This document shows, piece after piece, positions 1-8,536 of a stretch of DNA of 64,000 nucleotides. The notes below the pieces were generated by a model, which was not told the DNA's origin, did not search any database, and saw only the letters and a program-made list of their open reading frames with translations. Position numbers and translations under genes: made by a program. Origin of the DNA: Paenibacillus silvestris (GTDB lineage: Bacteria; Bacillota; Bacilli; Paenibacillales; NBRC-103111). Positions within the stretch are counted from its first letter, which is position 1. The number at the start of each line of letters is the position of its first letter. The stretch spans positions 124,001 through 188,000 of the forward strand of contig NZ_WTUZ01000039.1 of NCBI RefSeq assembly GCF_009882985.1, written 5' to 3'.

Positions 1-1
1 C

Positions 2-259
2 TTGTTCGGGCTTATTCACGGCATGGGTTTCGCCGACATCTTGAAGGAAATGAACATTCCGAGAAGCGAACTGGCCGTTGATTTGATCAGCTTTAACCTG
101 GGAATTGAAACCGTTCAGATTTTAATCGTTGGATTGCTTGTGCCGCTGCTTTACTTCATGCACCGTTATAAATATGCAAGACGTATCGTTGTTGCCTGTT
201 CAAGTGTCGCTCTTCTTCTAGGAGCTATTTGGCTGCTGGAGCGGGTCATGACTATTTAA
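2..259 (+). CDS. HupE/UreJ-family membrane protein, C-terminal fragment
   Basis: The reading frame is open at the left edge and ends at a TAA, so only the last 85 or so residues are present. They begin with FGLIHGMGFA, a motif typical of the HupE/UreJ_2 family of putative nickel/cobalt or general membrane transport proteins, followed by two hydrophobic membrane segments (LGIETVQILIVGLLVPLLYF region and a final IVVACSSVALLLGAIWLL segment). Function cannot be fixed from the fragment; in Firmicutes such proteins often occur as single genes without hydrogenase or urease neighbours. The next gene lies 74 bp downstream on the same strand and could be co-transcribed. Confidence 0.7.
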   Translation: MFGLIHGMGFADILKEMNIPRSELAVDLISFNLGIETVQILIVGLLVPLLYFMHRYKYARRIVVACSSVALLLGAIWLLERVMTI

Positions 260-333
260 TGAAAGGAAACCTCTGGGGCAATCAATGATAGAAACGACAT
301 ACGACTACAGAGCTACGAATGTGGAGGTTTCAA

Positions 334-1506
334 ATGCTTAAAACAAAGAAAGTAAGGGTTGTTCTTTTTATCCTGTTTTTGCTGCTCATTAGTCTATTTA
401 TGTACTTTTTTAATCACAGTCCCGAAGCCAAGTACAATGAACATGGTGATGCATCCTATACCAAATATGAAAAAGCAAAGGTATTAAAGGTACTTAACGA
501 GGAGTTAGTCAAGGATTCTTCAAGAGGGGATTTATATTCGGGATCTCAGGAGCTCGAAGTTAAAATTCTTTCCGGAGAGCATAAAGGTACCGTTCATACC
601 ATTACCAACAACGTGAGTGTCTATTTAAACGTTATTGCAAAAGCAGGACAAACGCTAATCGTGAGTGTTGACACGGCGGATGCTCAAAACTATCTGGTCA
701 GCGTGTACAGCTATTATCGAGCTCCACTTTTATTAACATTAACCTTACTTTTCTTTGCTACTTTGTGGTGGCTTGGGGGAAAAAGAGGGTTAATGTCCGT
801 GGCAGGCATCGTCTTTACTTTTGCTTGTATTATTTACTTGTTCATCCCCATGTTATACAGGGGGTATTCGCCCATACTTGCCTCTGTCCTGATTGTTGTC
901 CTGACAACCTGTGTTACTTTGTTATTATTGAATGGTTGGAGCTCGAAGTCTGTCGCTGCCATCATAGGAACGACTGTTGGGATGATTATCGCTGGACTCG
1001 TTGCTTATATAGCGGGTAACTTAGCCCATATCTCTGGGTATAGTACACCGGAAGTCGAAATTTTAATCGTTGTTGCCGATCAAACAGGTATGCAGCTTAA
1101 GGGGCTGCTGTTCGCAGGGATTTTACTTTCTTCGCTTGGTGCCATTATTGACGTTGGCATTGCGATTGCTTCATCCGTTTATGAAGTATATGTAACTAAT
1201 CCTAATCTTAGCAAAAAAGAGCTGTTCATGTCCGGTATTAATGTCGGACGAGATATGATGGGAACCATGGCCAATACCCTGATTCTTGCCTTCACAGGCA
1301 CTAGCCTGGCTTCTCTGATGATCATATATGTTTCACAGGTATCCAGTAATCAATTACTGAACATGAATACGATCACCGTTGAAGTCATCCAAGGAATAAC
1401 CGGATGTTTTGGGGTTGTGCTTACTGTACCAATTGTTGCCTTTATTTCCTCACGGATCATTCCTAATTTTGAAAAAAAGGAAAATCTTGCTCCCGTAGTT
1501 GAATAA
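334..1506 (+). CDS. YibE/F-like multi-pass membrane protein
   Basis: A 390-residue protein of the YibE/F-like family (function unknown, often proposed as transporter-like). The N-terminus has one membrane anchor, then an extracytoplasmic domain of about 90 residues (SQELEVKILSGEHKGTVHTI region), then about seven hydrophobic segments containing the family-typical GLLFAGILLSSLGAIIDVGI and GRDMMGTMANTLILAF stretches. The start chosen is the ATG at 334 because GGAGG at 323-327 sits 6 bases before it; an in-frame ATG at 319 lies upstream of that ribosome binding site and is unlikely. A strong terminator follows at 1536. Confidence 0.8.
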   Translation: MLKTKKVRVVLFILFLLLISLFMYFFNHSPEAKYNEHGDASYTKYEKAKVLKVLNEELVKDSSRGDLYSGSQELEVKILSGEHKGTVHTITNNVSVYLNVIAKAGQTLIVSVDTADAQNYLVSVYSYYRAPLLLTLTLLFFATLWWLGGKRGLMSVAGIVFTFACIIYLFIPMLYRGYSPILASVLIVVLTTCVTLLLLNGWSSKSVAAIIGTTVGMIIAGLVAYIAGNLAHISGYSTPEVEILIVVADQTGMQLKGLLFAGILLSSLGAIIDVGIAIASSVYEVYVTNPNLSKKELFMSGINVGRDMMGTMANTLILAFTGTSLASLMIIYVSQVSSNQLLNMNTITVEVIQGITGCFGVVLTVPIVAFISSRIIPNFEKKENLAPVVE

Positions 1507-1535
1507 GTTCGAGCAACGGACAAAAAATTACTAAG

Positions 1536-1572
1536 AAAGAAACTAGCAAACCATTGGTTTGTTAGTTTCTTT
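1536..1572 (+). terminator. Terminator hairpin after the YibE/F-like gene
   Basis: A 17-bp stem (AAAGAAACTAGCAAACC pairing with its near-perfect complement, one G-U pair) closes over a 3-base loop and ends in a short T-rich arm. It starts 30 bases after the YibE/F stop codon. Confidence 0.75.
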
Positions 1573-1582
1573 GTTCATGCCT

Positions 1583-1639
1583 GGATACTTGCAAGTACCT
1601 AGGATACTTCAAGGTGCCTATAATACTTAAAAGTACGTA
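1583..1639. promoter_or_regulatory. Three tandem 19-bp palindromic repeats, candidate operator
   Basis: Three directly abutting 19-bp units occur at 1583-1601, 1602-1620 and 1621-1639: GGATACTTGCAAGTACCTA, GGATACTTCAAGGTGCCTA and TAATACTTAAAAGTACGTA. Each contains the imperfect dyad TACTT-NN-AAGTA. They lie between a terminator and the aldo/keto reductase start, about 150 bp upstream of it. Tandem dyads of this kind are typical of repressor operators; HxlR/YodB-type redox-sensing repressors use dyads of similar shape, but no regulator gene adjoins the site, so the identity of the binder is a guess. Confidence 0.5.
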
Positions 1640-1786
1640 CTTCCATTAACATTTAATTTGCGACATAATAACAAACGGATAGACCATGTTTACTAGCAGC
1701 TATGTCAAGGCCCATTCCGTGAGTATTAGCTCACATGAAATAAGGTAAGAATAAATCATATTGATTTTTAGAGGAGGAATTATAAG

Positions 1787-2800
1787 ATGAAAAGTTATTT
1801 GCAGGGGAAACTTGGATTTGGTACTGCGCCGCTTGGCAATATGTTCCGTAACATTCCGGAAGAGGAAGCAATAGCAACTGTGGACGCTGCTTGGGAGCAG
1901 GGAATTCGTTATTTCGATACGGCTCCATTCTATGGCGCAGGCTTGGCCGAGCTCCGTCTTGGTGAAGCACTGTCGAAACGCCGGCGCGACGACTATGTAT
2001 TGAGTACCAAGGTGGGGCGCGTTATTTTAGACGAATTGGAAGATCCAGCTTCGCGCGACTTAGGTGAGAAGGGGGGACTGTTCGAATTCGGGCGCAAGAA
2101 TAAGCTCGTCAATGATTACAGTGCAGACGCTACGCTGCGTTCTATCGAGCAGAGCCTGGAACGACTGAAAACCGATCGCCTGGACATCGTCTACGTTCAT
2201 GATATTGCTCAGGATTTCTATGGGGATGAGTGGCTTTCGCAATATGAAATCGCCCGGACTGGAGCGTTTCGCGTGCTAACGCGTTTGCGTGAAGAAGGGG
2301 TAATTAAGTCTTGGGGGCTTGGCGTGAATCGCGTAGAGCCGATTGAAATCACAATGGAACTGGAAGAGGCGAACCCGGACATTAGCTTGCTGGCTGGCCG
2401 CTACACGCTGCTGGATCATGAGTATGCATTGCAACGATTGATGCCAACCGCGGCTAAAAAAGGTGTGGATATTATTGTAGGAGGCCCGTACAGCTCAGGC
2501 ATCTTGGCTGGAGGGACCCACTTCGAGTATCAGAAGGCTTCTCCTGAAATCATTTCGAAAGTTGAGCGAATGAAAAGCATTGCAGATCGCCACCAAATTA
2601 GTATCAAATCTGCTGCCCTGCAATTTTCTTTAGCCAATCCGGCAGTTGCTGCTGTCATCCCTGGAGCTAGCCGCCCCGAGCGAATTGTTGAGGACAAGTT
2701 AGCCTTGCATGCTGTTATACCAGATGAATTTTGGCAGGAAATGCGTGAACAAGAATTGGTATCGCCTGACGCGCCGCTGCCAATCAGTTTCAAAAAGTAA
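1787..2800 (+). CDS. Aldo/keto reductase, aldose-dehydrogenase-like
   Basis: A 337-residue NAD(P)-dependent oxidoreductase of the aldo/keto reductase TIM-barrel family. The catalytic tetrad is visible: Asp44 and Tyr49 in FDTAPFYGAG, Lys75 in STKVGR and a His near residue 120 in YVHDIAQD. The N-terminal LGFGTAPLGN and the long FDTAPFYGAG motif are closest to the pyridoxal 4-dehydrogenase / L-fucose or D-threo-aldose 1-dehydrogenase branch, so a sugar aldehyde is the likeliest substrate; this is inferred. GAGGAGG at about 1770-1776 supports the ATG at 1787. The gene stands alone between two terminators and lies behind the triple 19-bp repeat at 1583, so it is probably individually regulated. 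Confidence 0.85.
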   Translation: MKSYLQGKLGFGTAPLGNMFRNIPEEEAIATVDAAWEQGIRYFDTAPFYGAGLAELRLGEALSKRRRDDYVLSTKVGRVILDELEDPASRDLGEKGGLFEFGRKNKLVNDYSADATLRSIEQSLERLKTDRLDIVYVHDIAQDFYGDEWLSQYEIARTGAFRVLTRLREEGVIKSWGLGVNRVEPIEITMELEEANPDISLLAGRYTLLDHEYALQRLMPTAAKKGVDIIVGGPYSSGILAGGTHFEYQKASPEIISKVERMKSIADRHQISIKSAALQFSLANPAVAAVIPGASRPERIVEDKLALHAVIPDEFWQEMREQELVSPDAPLPISFKK

Positions 2801-2806
2801 GCTAAG

Positions 2807-2840
2807 ACCTATCGCCTCTTTGAGGCGGTAGGTTTTTTTT
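2807..2840 (+). terminator. Terminator of the aldo/keto reductase gene
   Basis: A 12-bp GC-rich stem, ACCTATCGCCTC with its complement, a 3-base loop and a run of eight T. It starts 7 bases after the stop codon and separates this gene from the convergent germination operon. Confidence 0.9.
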
Positions 2841-2864
2841 GTTTTTGAAGGAGTTAACTGTCTT

Positions 2865-3983
2865 TTATTTGCTCGCGGCTATAGAATTCTTCCATTTACT
2901 CTTAATCAGATAGACGATCATAACAAGTAAGACAGGCACCATATATCCGAAGGTTCCCCATAGAGGATGAATAACGGAGATTATATTTGCCCAGTAGGCT
3001 TCGCCTCTTGCATAGGTATTGAACGTTAGAAAACAACAAATTGCCGTCAATGGCAAGATTAACAGGCGGTCATCCTGCAGTTTGAGTAAATGGGTGAAGG
3101 TGAGGTTTAGGACAAATAAAACGATAGTTGCTTTCATATAAGAAGCCACAATTAATGAAATTCCTATGAGAGACTCAATTCTCTGAATGATATCGTAAAG
3201 CTCTATGGTTCGGGCTATTTGAAACATGGAGAATCGCCGATCTGCGGCGATGGGGCCATAAGTCATTAACGTACATAAAGTGACCGTCACTAAGCATAGA
3301 CCGTTCAAGACTAGTGCAATAAACAATCCGCGTGTTAACCGCTTGTTTTGTTTCTTGACTGCGAAAGGAAGCAGCATGCTAAAAAGAAAAATTTCGACAT
3401 AGGGGAATCCGAAAGAAAAATAGGCGCCAAGCAATACGGGTTTAATTCCGTAAGGCATCACGGGCACTAGGTAGGATGGAACATACTTTAAACTGGCAAG
3501 TATTAAAATAATGAATACATAGACCATAACCATTGCTGTCAGAAAAACAAACATGCGGGCGATCACTTCAATCCCCATCCGCACGGTTACATAAATCAAG
3601 AGAAATATAAGGGTATTGAACACATAGAGGGGTGTCTCCCGCATCATTGTGGTGGTCATAAAGAGCCCGATATCTAGTACAATGCCGGAAGTCATATGAA
3701 TTTGAAAGGAGATGAAAGGGATTGCCAGCAGGAAGGTGAGCCAGTTTCCTACCGTTACGCGGCTGTATTCAATAAAAGTCAGATCGGGAAATTTGTTATG
3801 CATATATAAGATACAACTTAAACAAATAAGGCTGATGGAGCACGAGATCAGAAGGGACACCCAAGATCCGTTGCGTGCAAACATGATTAAAGGCTGAGGA
3901 ATGTTGATAATGGATGACCCCGTTAAGAAAATGAAAAATACCACAGACAATTGACCAGCACTAATTTGTTCTTGTAATTTCAT
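2865..3983 (-). CDS. GerAB-like spore germination permease (B subunit, operon 1)
   Basis: A 372-residue integral membrane protein of the GerAB/endospore germination permease family (APC superfamily), with about ten hydrophobic segments and the family-typical N-terminus EQISAGQLSVVFFIFLTGSS. In GerA-type receptors the B subunit sits in the inner spore membrane and carries the germinant-binding pocket. It is the last gene of a four-gene minus-strand operon (A 7030-5477, C 5447-4293, D 4262-4017, B here). A usable AAGGCGGG lies just upstream of the start. Which nutrient is sensed cannot be read from the sequence. Confidence 0.9.
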   Translation of the reverse strand: MKLQEQISAGQLSVVFFIFLTGSSIINIPQPLIMFARNGSWVSLLISCSISLICLSCILYMHNKFPDLTFIEYSRVTVGNWLTFLLAIPFISFQIHMTSGIVLDIGLFMTTTMMRETPLYVFNTLIFLLIYVTVRMGIEVIARMFVFLTAMVMVYVFIILILASLKYVPSYLVPVMPYGIKPVLLGAYFSFGFPYVEIFLFSMLLPFAVKKQNKRLTRGLFIALVLNGLCLVTVTLCTLMTYGPIAADRRFSMFQIARTIELYDIIQRIESLIGISLIVASYMKATIVLFVLNLTFTHLLKLQDDRLLILPLTAICCFLTFNTYARGEAYWANIISVIHPLWGTFGYMVPVLLVMIVYLIKSKWKNSIAASK

Positions 3984-4016
3984 TACGTTCCCGCCTTTTC
4001 ATCGGATAGAGGTTCA

Positions 4017-4262
4017 CTAATGGGGGGCTATATTTAAGAACTCAACAATGCGTTTAGAGGGAGCCCCCAGAATGAATTCTGCCATGTCGTACAGAACTAA
4101 CCATTTTAATTCAAAAATAAAAATGGCTCCAAGATAAAAGGAAACCAAGATCAGGAAGGAATAGGTCTTGATCTCGATAGGCGGCCTTTTTAATAGGCTA
4201 GGAACTTCTAATAACAGGAGCGGGACATAGATGATGATGACTACAATCAGTTTGATTAACAT
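4017..4262 (-). CDS. Small two-helix membrane protein, candidate germinant receptor D subunit
   Basis: An 81-residue protein with two hydrophobic segments (residues about 2-22 and 34-58) joined by a short basic loop. It lies between the C and B genes of the germination operon with 30-bp gaps on both sides and has its own AGAGGAC ribosome binding site. Its size, topology and location match the small D subunits found in some GerA-type operons of Bacillus (for example gerKD), which modulate receptor activity. Sequence identity to those was not tested; the assignment rests on position and topology. The second germination operon in this window lacks such a gene. Confidence 0.7.
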   Translation of the reverse strand: MLIKLIVVIIIYVPLLLLEVPSLLKRPPIEIKTYSFLILVSFYLGAIFIFELKWLVLYDMAEFILGAPSKRIVEFLNIAPH

Positions 4263-4292
4263 AGTTAGACTTGTCCTCTCGGAGTGGATGCC

Positions 4293-5447
4293 TTAATTAG
4301 CAAGTGGCATACTGCTCATTCCCGTGTTCGTAACTGTTACTTCGACATGGATGTTAAAACCGATATCCGCGAAACGGTCTCCCCAATCTTCCTTCCATTC
4401 CATCCATAAGCGCGGATTTTTTGCGAAAACTTTGTCGCCAATGCCGATGGCATCCAGTTTGCTGGCTTGGAGATGACGAATGAGAGTAAGCAATTCTTTC
4501 TTTACTTCCTGGATCACTCGTTCTTCATAGGCTTGTTCTTCTGCGCCCGTGCTAAGTGCTGAACAGTTAAGTTCCCCTGCAGCCCCTTTGAGCTTTGTCG
4601 TCACATCTACAGTGATCTCATTATTCTTGATTGTTGTGCGGAGATCAGTGGTTTCTTGGAACACTTCGAAGGATTCCTTAAGACCCTTGACGGATTCGTT
4701 TCCTTCACAGGCTGTAGTAATGATGCTGCCCTTGAATTTGCGTTTAAGCATAAGAATTGCTTTTATTTCTTTTGGCGAAATAATTTCAGCCAGTTTTCCC
4801 TTTTCAATCAAGACAACTCCAGCAACGCTTGGGACATTCCCATGGATTTTATCGAGTGACAGATAGGGGACAGTGGCTATTCCGGTTTCACTTTTCATTT
4901 GGATATGTGCATCCAAGATCGTCGCTTTCAATGTTTTGCCCGTGAAATTATAAGAGCCTTCGTCTGCAGAGTGTAACTGCTGTCCCATCGTATATTCAAT
5001 AAATGGATGCATATGCAAAAAATTCTCGGATTTCCCTTTTGTTATGATCAGTGAATTGGTAGGCCTTGGTTCATGATCCCGTCGAAATAGATCAAGAACC
5101 ACACCTAAATCCATCTTTTGTATGACTTCTTCGCTGACAAGTATGACACGCATGTGATCCCATTTCGCCTTACGCCCCAAGTGAATGGTGATATCTCGAA
5201 TGGCATCAAAAACATTCTCGCCTTCCGTCTTAATGGTGAAAGCTGATTTAAGCGAACTTTGTTTCGTCATTCCGCCAGCTCCGCTCGGTTTATAGAACAG
5301 TGTGGTTAGCTCTACACGGCCTTTGTCCGACAGATCGATAGCCACAGCTTGTACAAAGGAGTATTCGATTAGTTCGGCCTTGTTCCAGCATCCTGTTAAA
5401 GAAAATAAAAACAATCCAGATAATGTGATGACGATTAACTTTCTCAT
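4293..5447 (-). CDS. GerAC-like germination lipoprotein (C subunit, operon 1)
   Basis: A 384-residue Ger(x)C-family lipoprotein. The signal peptide ends in the lipobox LTGC (Cys at residue 20), followed directly by WNKAELIEYSFVQAVAIDL, the family hallmark in which a Trp follows the lipidated Cys. The conserved C-terminal region contains LWMEWKEDWGDRFADIGFNI. In GerA-type receptors the C subunit is anchored by lipid on the outer face of the inner spore membrane. It lies 29 bp behind the A-subunit gene and uses AGGAAAT as ribosome binding site. Confidence 0.92.
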   Translation of the reverse strand: MRKLIVITLSGLFLFSLTGCWNKAELIEYSFVQAVAIDLSDKGRVELTTLFYKPSGAGGMTKQSSLKSAFTIKTEGENVFDAIRDITIHLGRKAKWDHMRVILVSEEVIQKMDLGVVLDLFRRDHEPRPTNSLIITKGKSENFLHMHPFIEYTMGQQLHSADEGSYNFTGKTLKATILDAHIQMKSETGIATVPYLSLDKIHGNVPSVAGVVLIEKGKLAEIISPKEIKAILMLKRKFKGSIITTACEGNESVKGLKESFEVFQETTDLRTTIKNNEITVDVTTKLKGAAGELNCSALSTGAEEQAYEERVIQEVKKELLTLIRHLQASKLDAIGIGDKVFAKNPRLWMEWKEDWGDRFADIGFNIHVEVTVTNTGMSSMPLAN

Positions 5448-5476
5448 TGTTTATTTCCTGCTTTCTGTGGCAACAG

Positions 5477-7030
5477 TTACTTTTTCGGCGTCCTATGCAT
5501 GTGTCGGTTTCGCGGAGAACGGAGCAGAATTTTTAGAGGAGCACGTAAGAAACCGTCTTTGAGTTGCTGAAACCGGAAGGGGGCCCATGGAGCCAGATAA
5601 GGCTGCCCTAAGGAACGTAAACTGATTAAATGTAGAAAAATAAACAGAAAACCAATCATGAAACCGAACCCGCCTAAAGTAGCTGCAAGCAGCATTAAGG
5701 GGAATCGCATGATCCGTAGGGAGATGGCCAAATTATAGTTGGGCAAAGAAAATGATGCGATCCCTGTAAGTGCAACGATAATAACCATGATCGGTGAAGC
5801 GATTTTAGCCTCAATCGCGGCTTGTCCGATGACCAGCGCTCCAACGATGCTCACGGCAGATCCAACAGGTCTTGGGAGACGTATGCCGGCTTCACGCATG
5901 ATTTCAAAGAAGAATTCCATTAATAACGCTTCGATAAAAGCGGGAAAGGGGATTCCTTCACGTGTATCGATGATGGCTAACAGCAGCACGGTTGGGATCA
6001 GTTCGGAATGGAACGTAGTAATAGCTATATATAGACTTGGCAATGTAAGCGCCATAATAAAAGCGGATATTCTAAGAAGCCGGATGAGTGATGTGTATAG
6101 AGATCGAATGTAGTAATCTTCACTTGAACTAAAGAATTCGACAAAGAGGCCTGGGCAGATCAGGATGGAGGGGGAACCTTCGGTAAGAACAATGATCTTG
6201 CCATCAAGAACTGCGGCAACCGCCGTATCCGTTCGTTCAGTATGCCGATATTGCGGAAATGGGGAGTACGTGGAGTCCTCAATCAGCTCCTCAATATAGG
6301 CGACTTCGAGAATTTCTTCCTGTATCGCTTTCTCAAATCTAGTTTTAAACAATTCTAATGTTTCCGGATTTACGGCACCGTCCAAGTAGCCAACGGCAAT
6401 CTCTGTGTGTGTTTCTCCTTTGGCAACGAACTTTTGAATTTTGAATTTAGAGCTTTTTAATCGGTTGCGCAGCAAGCCCAAATTGACCCTTAAATTCTCG
6501 ATCGTGGCCTCTTGCGGCCCTCGAACGACGGGCTCATTGATAGGTTCGCTTATTTGTCTTGTATCGATAGAAAGTGCGTCAAGGCTAAGTGCTTTATCCC
6601 ATCGGTCGAACAAAATCACGACATGGCCATTTAAGATATTTTCTTCAACATTCGGTAATTGCGTAACCAAAGTCATATTCTTTGAAGTGACGCCGTGGTG
6701 TTCAAAAAAGGAGAATGCATCGTCGAGCGCAGATGTTGTTCCAACTTCTATATCATGAAAGTCAAGATCCTCGAGGACATCTTGAAGTTGGACTAAATCT
6801 TTGTCTTGAATAAGTGATTCACAATAGACGATAAGTGCCGCGTTCTCTAACTGAGGTCCGAAATGTTGTGGAAGGTATAAGACATCAGAACAATCAGCAA
6901 GCCGTTCCTCTAGCCATGCTTGATTCTCCACCAAATGAGGAGAGAGGGAGGCAGCATCAGATTTGGTTGGCAGATCAGGTTCGGATACCGGAGGTTTATT
7001 ATTTTTTTTGAATAATTTTCTTAGCTGCAT
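5477..7030 (-). CDS. GerAA/GerKA-like germination protein (A subunit, operon 1)
   Basis: A 517-residue GerA-family protein, first gene of operon 1. It has a hydrophilic N-terminal half of about 300 residues with the conserved block VVRGPQEATIENLRVNLGLLRNRLKS and the TERTDTAVAAVLDGKIIVLTEG segment, then five or six membrane segments (from about residue 320) including REAGIRLPRPVGSAVSIVGA, and a basic cytoplasmic tail ending in RNRHMHRTPKK. The N-terminal region is a poorly conserved polar extension. A-subunits form the ring-shaped channel core of germinant receptors in the spore inner membrane. Expression would be expected in the forespore, but no convincing sigma-G promoter could be identified upstream. 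Confidence 0.93.
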   Translation of the reverse strand: MQLRKLFKKNNKPPVSEPDLPTKSDAASLSPHLVENQAWLEERLADCSDVLYLPQHFGPQLENAALIVYCESLIQDKDLVQLQDVLEDLDFHDIEVGTTSALDDAFSFFEHHGVTSKNMTLVTQLPNVEENILNGHVVILFDRWDKALSLDALSIDTRQISEPINEPVVRGPQEATIENLRVNLGLLRNRLKSSKFKIQKFVAKGETHTEIAVGYLDGAVNPETLELFKTRFEKAIQEEILEVAYIEELIEDSTYSPFPQYRHTERTDTAVAAVLDGKIIVLTEGSPSILICPGLFVEFFSSSEDYYIRSLYTSLIRLLRISAFIMALTLPSLYIAITTFHSELIPTVLLLAIIDTREGIPFPAFIEALLMEFFFEIMREAGIRLPRPVGSAVSIVGALVIGQAAIEAKIASPIMVIIVALTGIASFSLPNYNLAISLRIMRFPLMLLAATLGGFGFMIGFLFIFLHLISLRSLGQPYLAPWAPFRFQQLKDGFLRAPLKILLRSPRNRHMHRTPKK

Positions 7031-7133
7031 AGGTCGGTTTCCTTCTGTACGGGTATATGGTTATTTATTATCCCAAGAAGGAGGAAAATTATGTGATTTG
7101 TGGAGTTTGTGTATAGGGGGATTTGAAACAAAT

Positions 7134-7697
7134 CTATAGTAGACGTCCATTATCATTCCATTGACCGTAAATTTTATTTTCTCTCGTATTTTCTATGAAT
7201 TTGTCTAATCTGCTCTTAAATAACGCTGGCTGATTTTTAACGCTTTGTATCGTGTCGATCCGAACTCTTTTATAAAGATCCGGAAATGCCATATAATGGT
7301 CATATACATGCTTTTCCTCTTGCAGCCTTTGCTCTATTTCTCTATCTATTCTAAAAGAAAGGTGATCCTTATCACGAAGAACCCTTCTTCCTTCGTCTGT
7401 CATTAACCCCAGCTTTTCGAGGCGGCTGGCTCGTGCTTTATTTAATTCAGTCCATGAGCTTTTCTTGCCTCTAGGAGATAGTCTCTGAGCCATCTCAGTT
7501 TCAGATACTTTCTTTTTGACGCCATCGATCCATCCAAAGCACAGAGCTTCCTCGACCGCGTCCAAATATAACAACGTATCAGGGCGGGGCTTCATACTAA
7601 CCAATACCCAGCAACATTTCTCAGTCGTACCATTGGCTTGAAGCCAAATCCTCAAATCTTCTCTCGATTTGGTTGGAATCAGATTTTCAATTTCCAT
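7134..7697 (-). CDS. YdeI/OmpD-associated family protein
   Basis: A 187-residue protein of the YdeI/OmdA (bacteriocin-protection) family: the block EEALCFGWIDGVKKK and the RLSPRGKKSSWTELNKARA segment are diagnostic. Function in Gram-positive bacteria is unknown. The start is placed at the ATG at 7697 because the family begins at about MEIENLIPTKSREDL; an upstream in-frame ATG at 7778 would put the N-terminus inside a large DNA palindrome and is unlikely. The gene is divergent from the DoxX-like gene at 7885 and shares with it a short region containing two dyads (7730-7744 and 7751-7788), which probably regulate it. Confidence 0.8.
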   Translation of the reverse strand: MEIENLIPTKSREDLRIWLQANGTTEKCCWVLVSMKPRPDTLLYLDAVEEALCFGWIDGVKKKVSETEMAQRLSPRGKKSSWTELNKARASRLEKLGLMTDEGRRVLRDKDHLSFRIDREIEQRLQEEKHVYDHYMAFPDLYKRVRIDTIQSVKNQPALFKSRLDKFIENTRENKIYGQWNDNGRLL

Positions 7698-7729
7698 CGC
7701 TTGCCTATTGCCCCCCACTTTTGAGTGCG

Positions 7730-7744
7730 TACACTTCAAGTGTA
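7730..7744. promoter_or_regulatory. Perfect 15-bp dyad at the probable start of ydeI-like transcription
   Basis: TACACTTCAAGTGTA is a perfect 7+1+7 palindrome. On the minus strand a -10-like TATACT occupies 7744-7749, so the palindrome covers the predicted transcription start of the YdeI-like gene, a classical repressor position. The regulator is unknown. Confidence 0.45.
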
Positions 7745-7750
7745 GTATAA

Positions 7751-7788
7751 TTGATAAAAGGTGACAGCTGTATGTCATCTTTTATCAA
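7751..7788. promoter_or_regulatory. 16-bp inverted repeat in the divergent intergenic region
   Basis: TTGATAAAAGGTGACA at 7751-7766 pairs with TGTCATCTTTTATCAA at 7773-7788 with a single G-U mismatch and a 6-base loop. No gene ends here on either strand, so a terminator role is unlikely; it covers the probable -35 region of the minus-strand gene and may be an operator for one or both divergent genes. Confidence 0.45.
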
Positions 7789-7884
7789 AAGCATGAGCAA
7801 AAATAAAAAAACATCCTTTGTCGATTTCATGATTGCTCATTCGTCGTTATTCATAGGTAACCAATTATAAAGGAGAGATTGACG

Positions 7885-8277
7885 ATGACAAAAACAAGTT
7901 CTAAAGGCGGGCTATGGACAGGAAGAGTGATGAGTGGGATAGCCATTCTGTTTATGCTGTTAGACAGTATCATGAAATTATTTAAACCTGCATTTGTAGT
8001 AGATTCTACCGTATCACTTGGTTTTCAAGAGCATCATATTTATTTAATTGGCATACTCGGACTTCTTTCTACGCTCCTTTATGCATTACCTCGTACAGCT
8101 ATCATTGGTGCGATGTTGTTGACCGGTTATTTTGGCGGCGTGATCGCGACACAGGTGCGTCTAGATGCTCCTCTTTTTTCCACGATCCTGTTTCCTGTTT
8201 ATCTGGCTGTGTTGGTTTGGGGAGGCCTATGGCTGCGGAATGAGCAAGTACGTAAATTCCTTTTATTACAAAAATAG
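7885..8277 (+). CDS. DoxX-like small membrane protein
   Basis: A 130-residue protein with four hydrophobic segments and the DoxX_2-type features: LWTGRVMSGIAILFMLLDSI at the N-terminus, a Phe/Lys pair at the first loop and GAMLLTGYFGGVIATQVRL in the third helix. Family members are proposed to work with quinones or oxidoreductases, but no clear function is known. AGGAGAG at 7871-7877 places the start at the ATG at 7885, 7 bases downstream; the TTG at 7879 is too close. It is divergent from the YdeI-like gene and likely shares its operator region. Confidence 0.75.
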   Translation: MTKTSSKGGLWTGRVMSGIAILFMLLDSIMKLFKPAFVVDSTVSLGFQEHHIYLIGILGLLSTLLYALPRTAIIGAMLLTGYFGGVIATQVRLDAPLFSTILFPVYLAVLVWGGLWLRNEQVRKFLLLQK

Positions 8278-8367
8278 GCACCTAATGAATGCGTCCAAGC
8301 AATTATTCCACGAAGTTCGTACTCTATACAGTCGTCACATTTTTCTTCACAAGAGGAGGAGCTTTTT

Positions 8368-8481
8368 ATGGGTAACACCACGTTGTCATCTACTGGAATT
8401 GGTGGAGGGTATACGTCGACAGCAACGATCCTTGTCCTTTTCATCTTATTGGTTATCGTTCTGACTTCAGTCAGCTTGTAA
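8368..8481 (+). CDS. YjcZ-like sporulation peptide 1
   Basis: A 37-residue peptide with a polar N-terminus (MGNTTLSSTGIGGGYTST) and one hydrophobic helix rich in Val, Leu and Ile (TILVLFILLVIVLTSVSL). This is the pattern of the YjcZ family of tiny spore-associated peptides. It has a very strong GAGGAGG ribosome binding site at 8353-8359. A second similar peptide follows 56 bp downstream, sharing the ILVLFxLLVIV core, so the pair is an obvious gene duplication. Confidence 0.8.
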   Translation: MGNTTLSSTGIGGGYTSTATILVLFILLVIVLTSVSL

Positions 8482-8536
8482 GGTTTTACATGTTCCAGAT
8501 AGGTGATTGCTTTTGCAAGAAAGGAGGATACGAACG

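Noticed and set aside
7751-7788. Intrinsic terminator
   Set aside because: No gene on either strand ends nearby and the region is between divergent genes.
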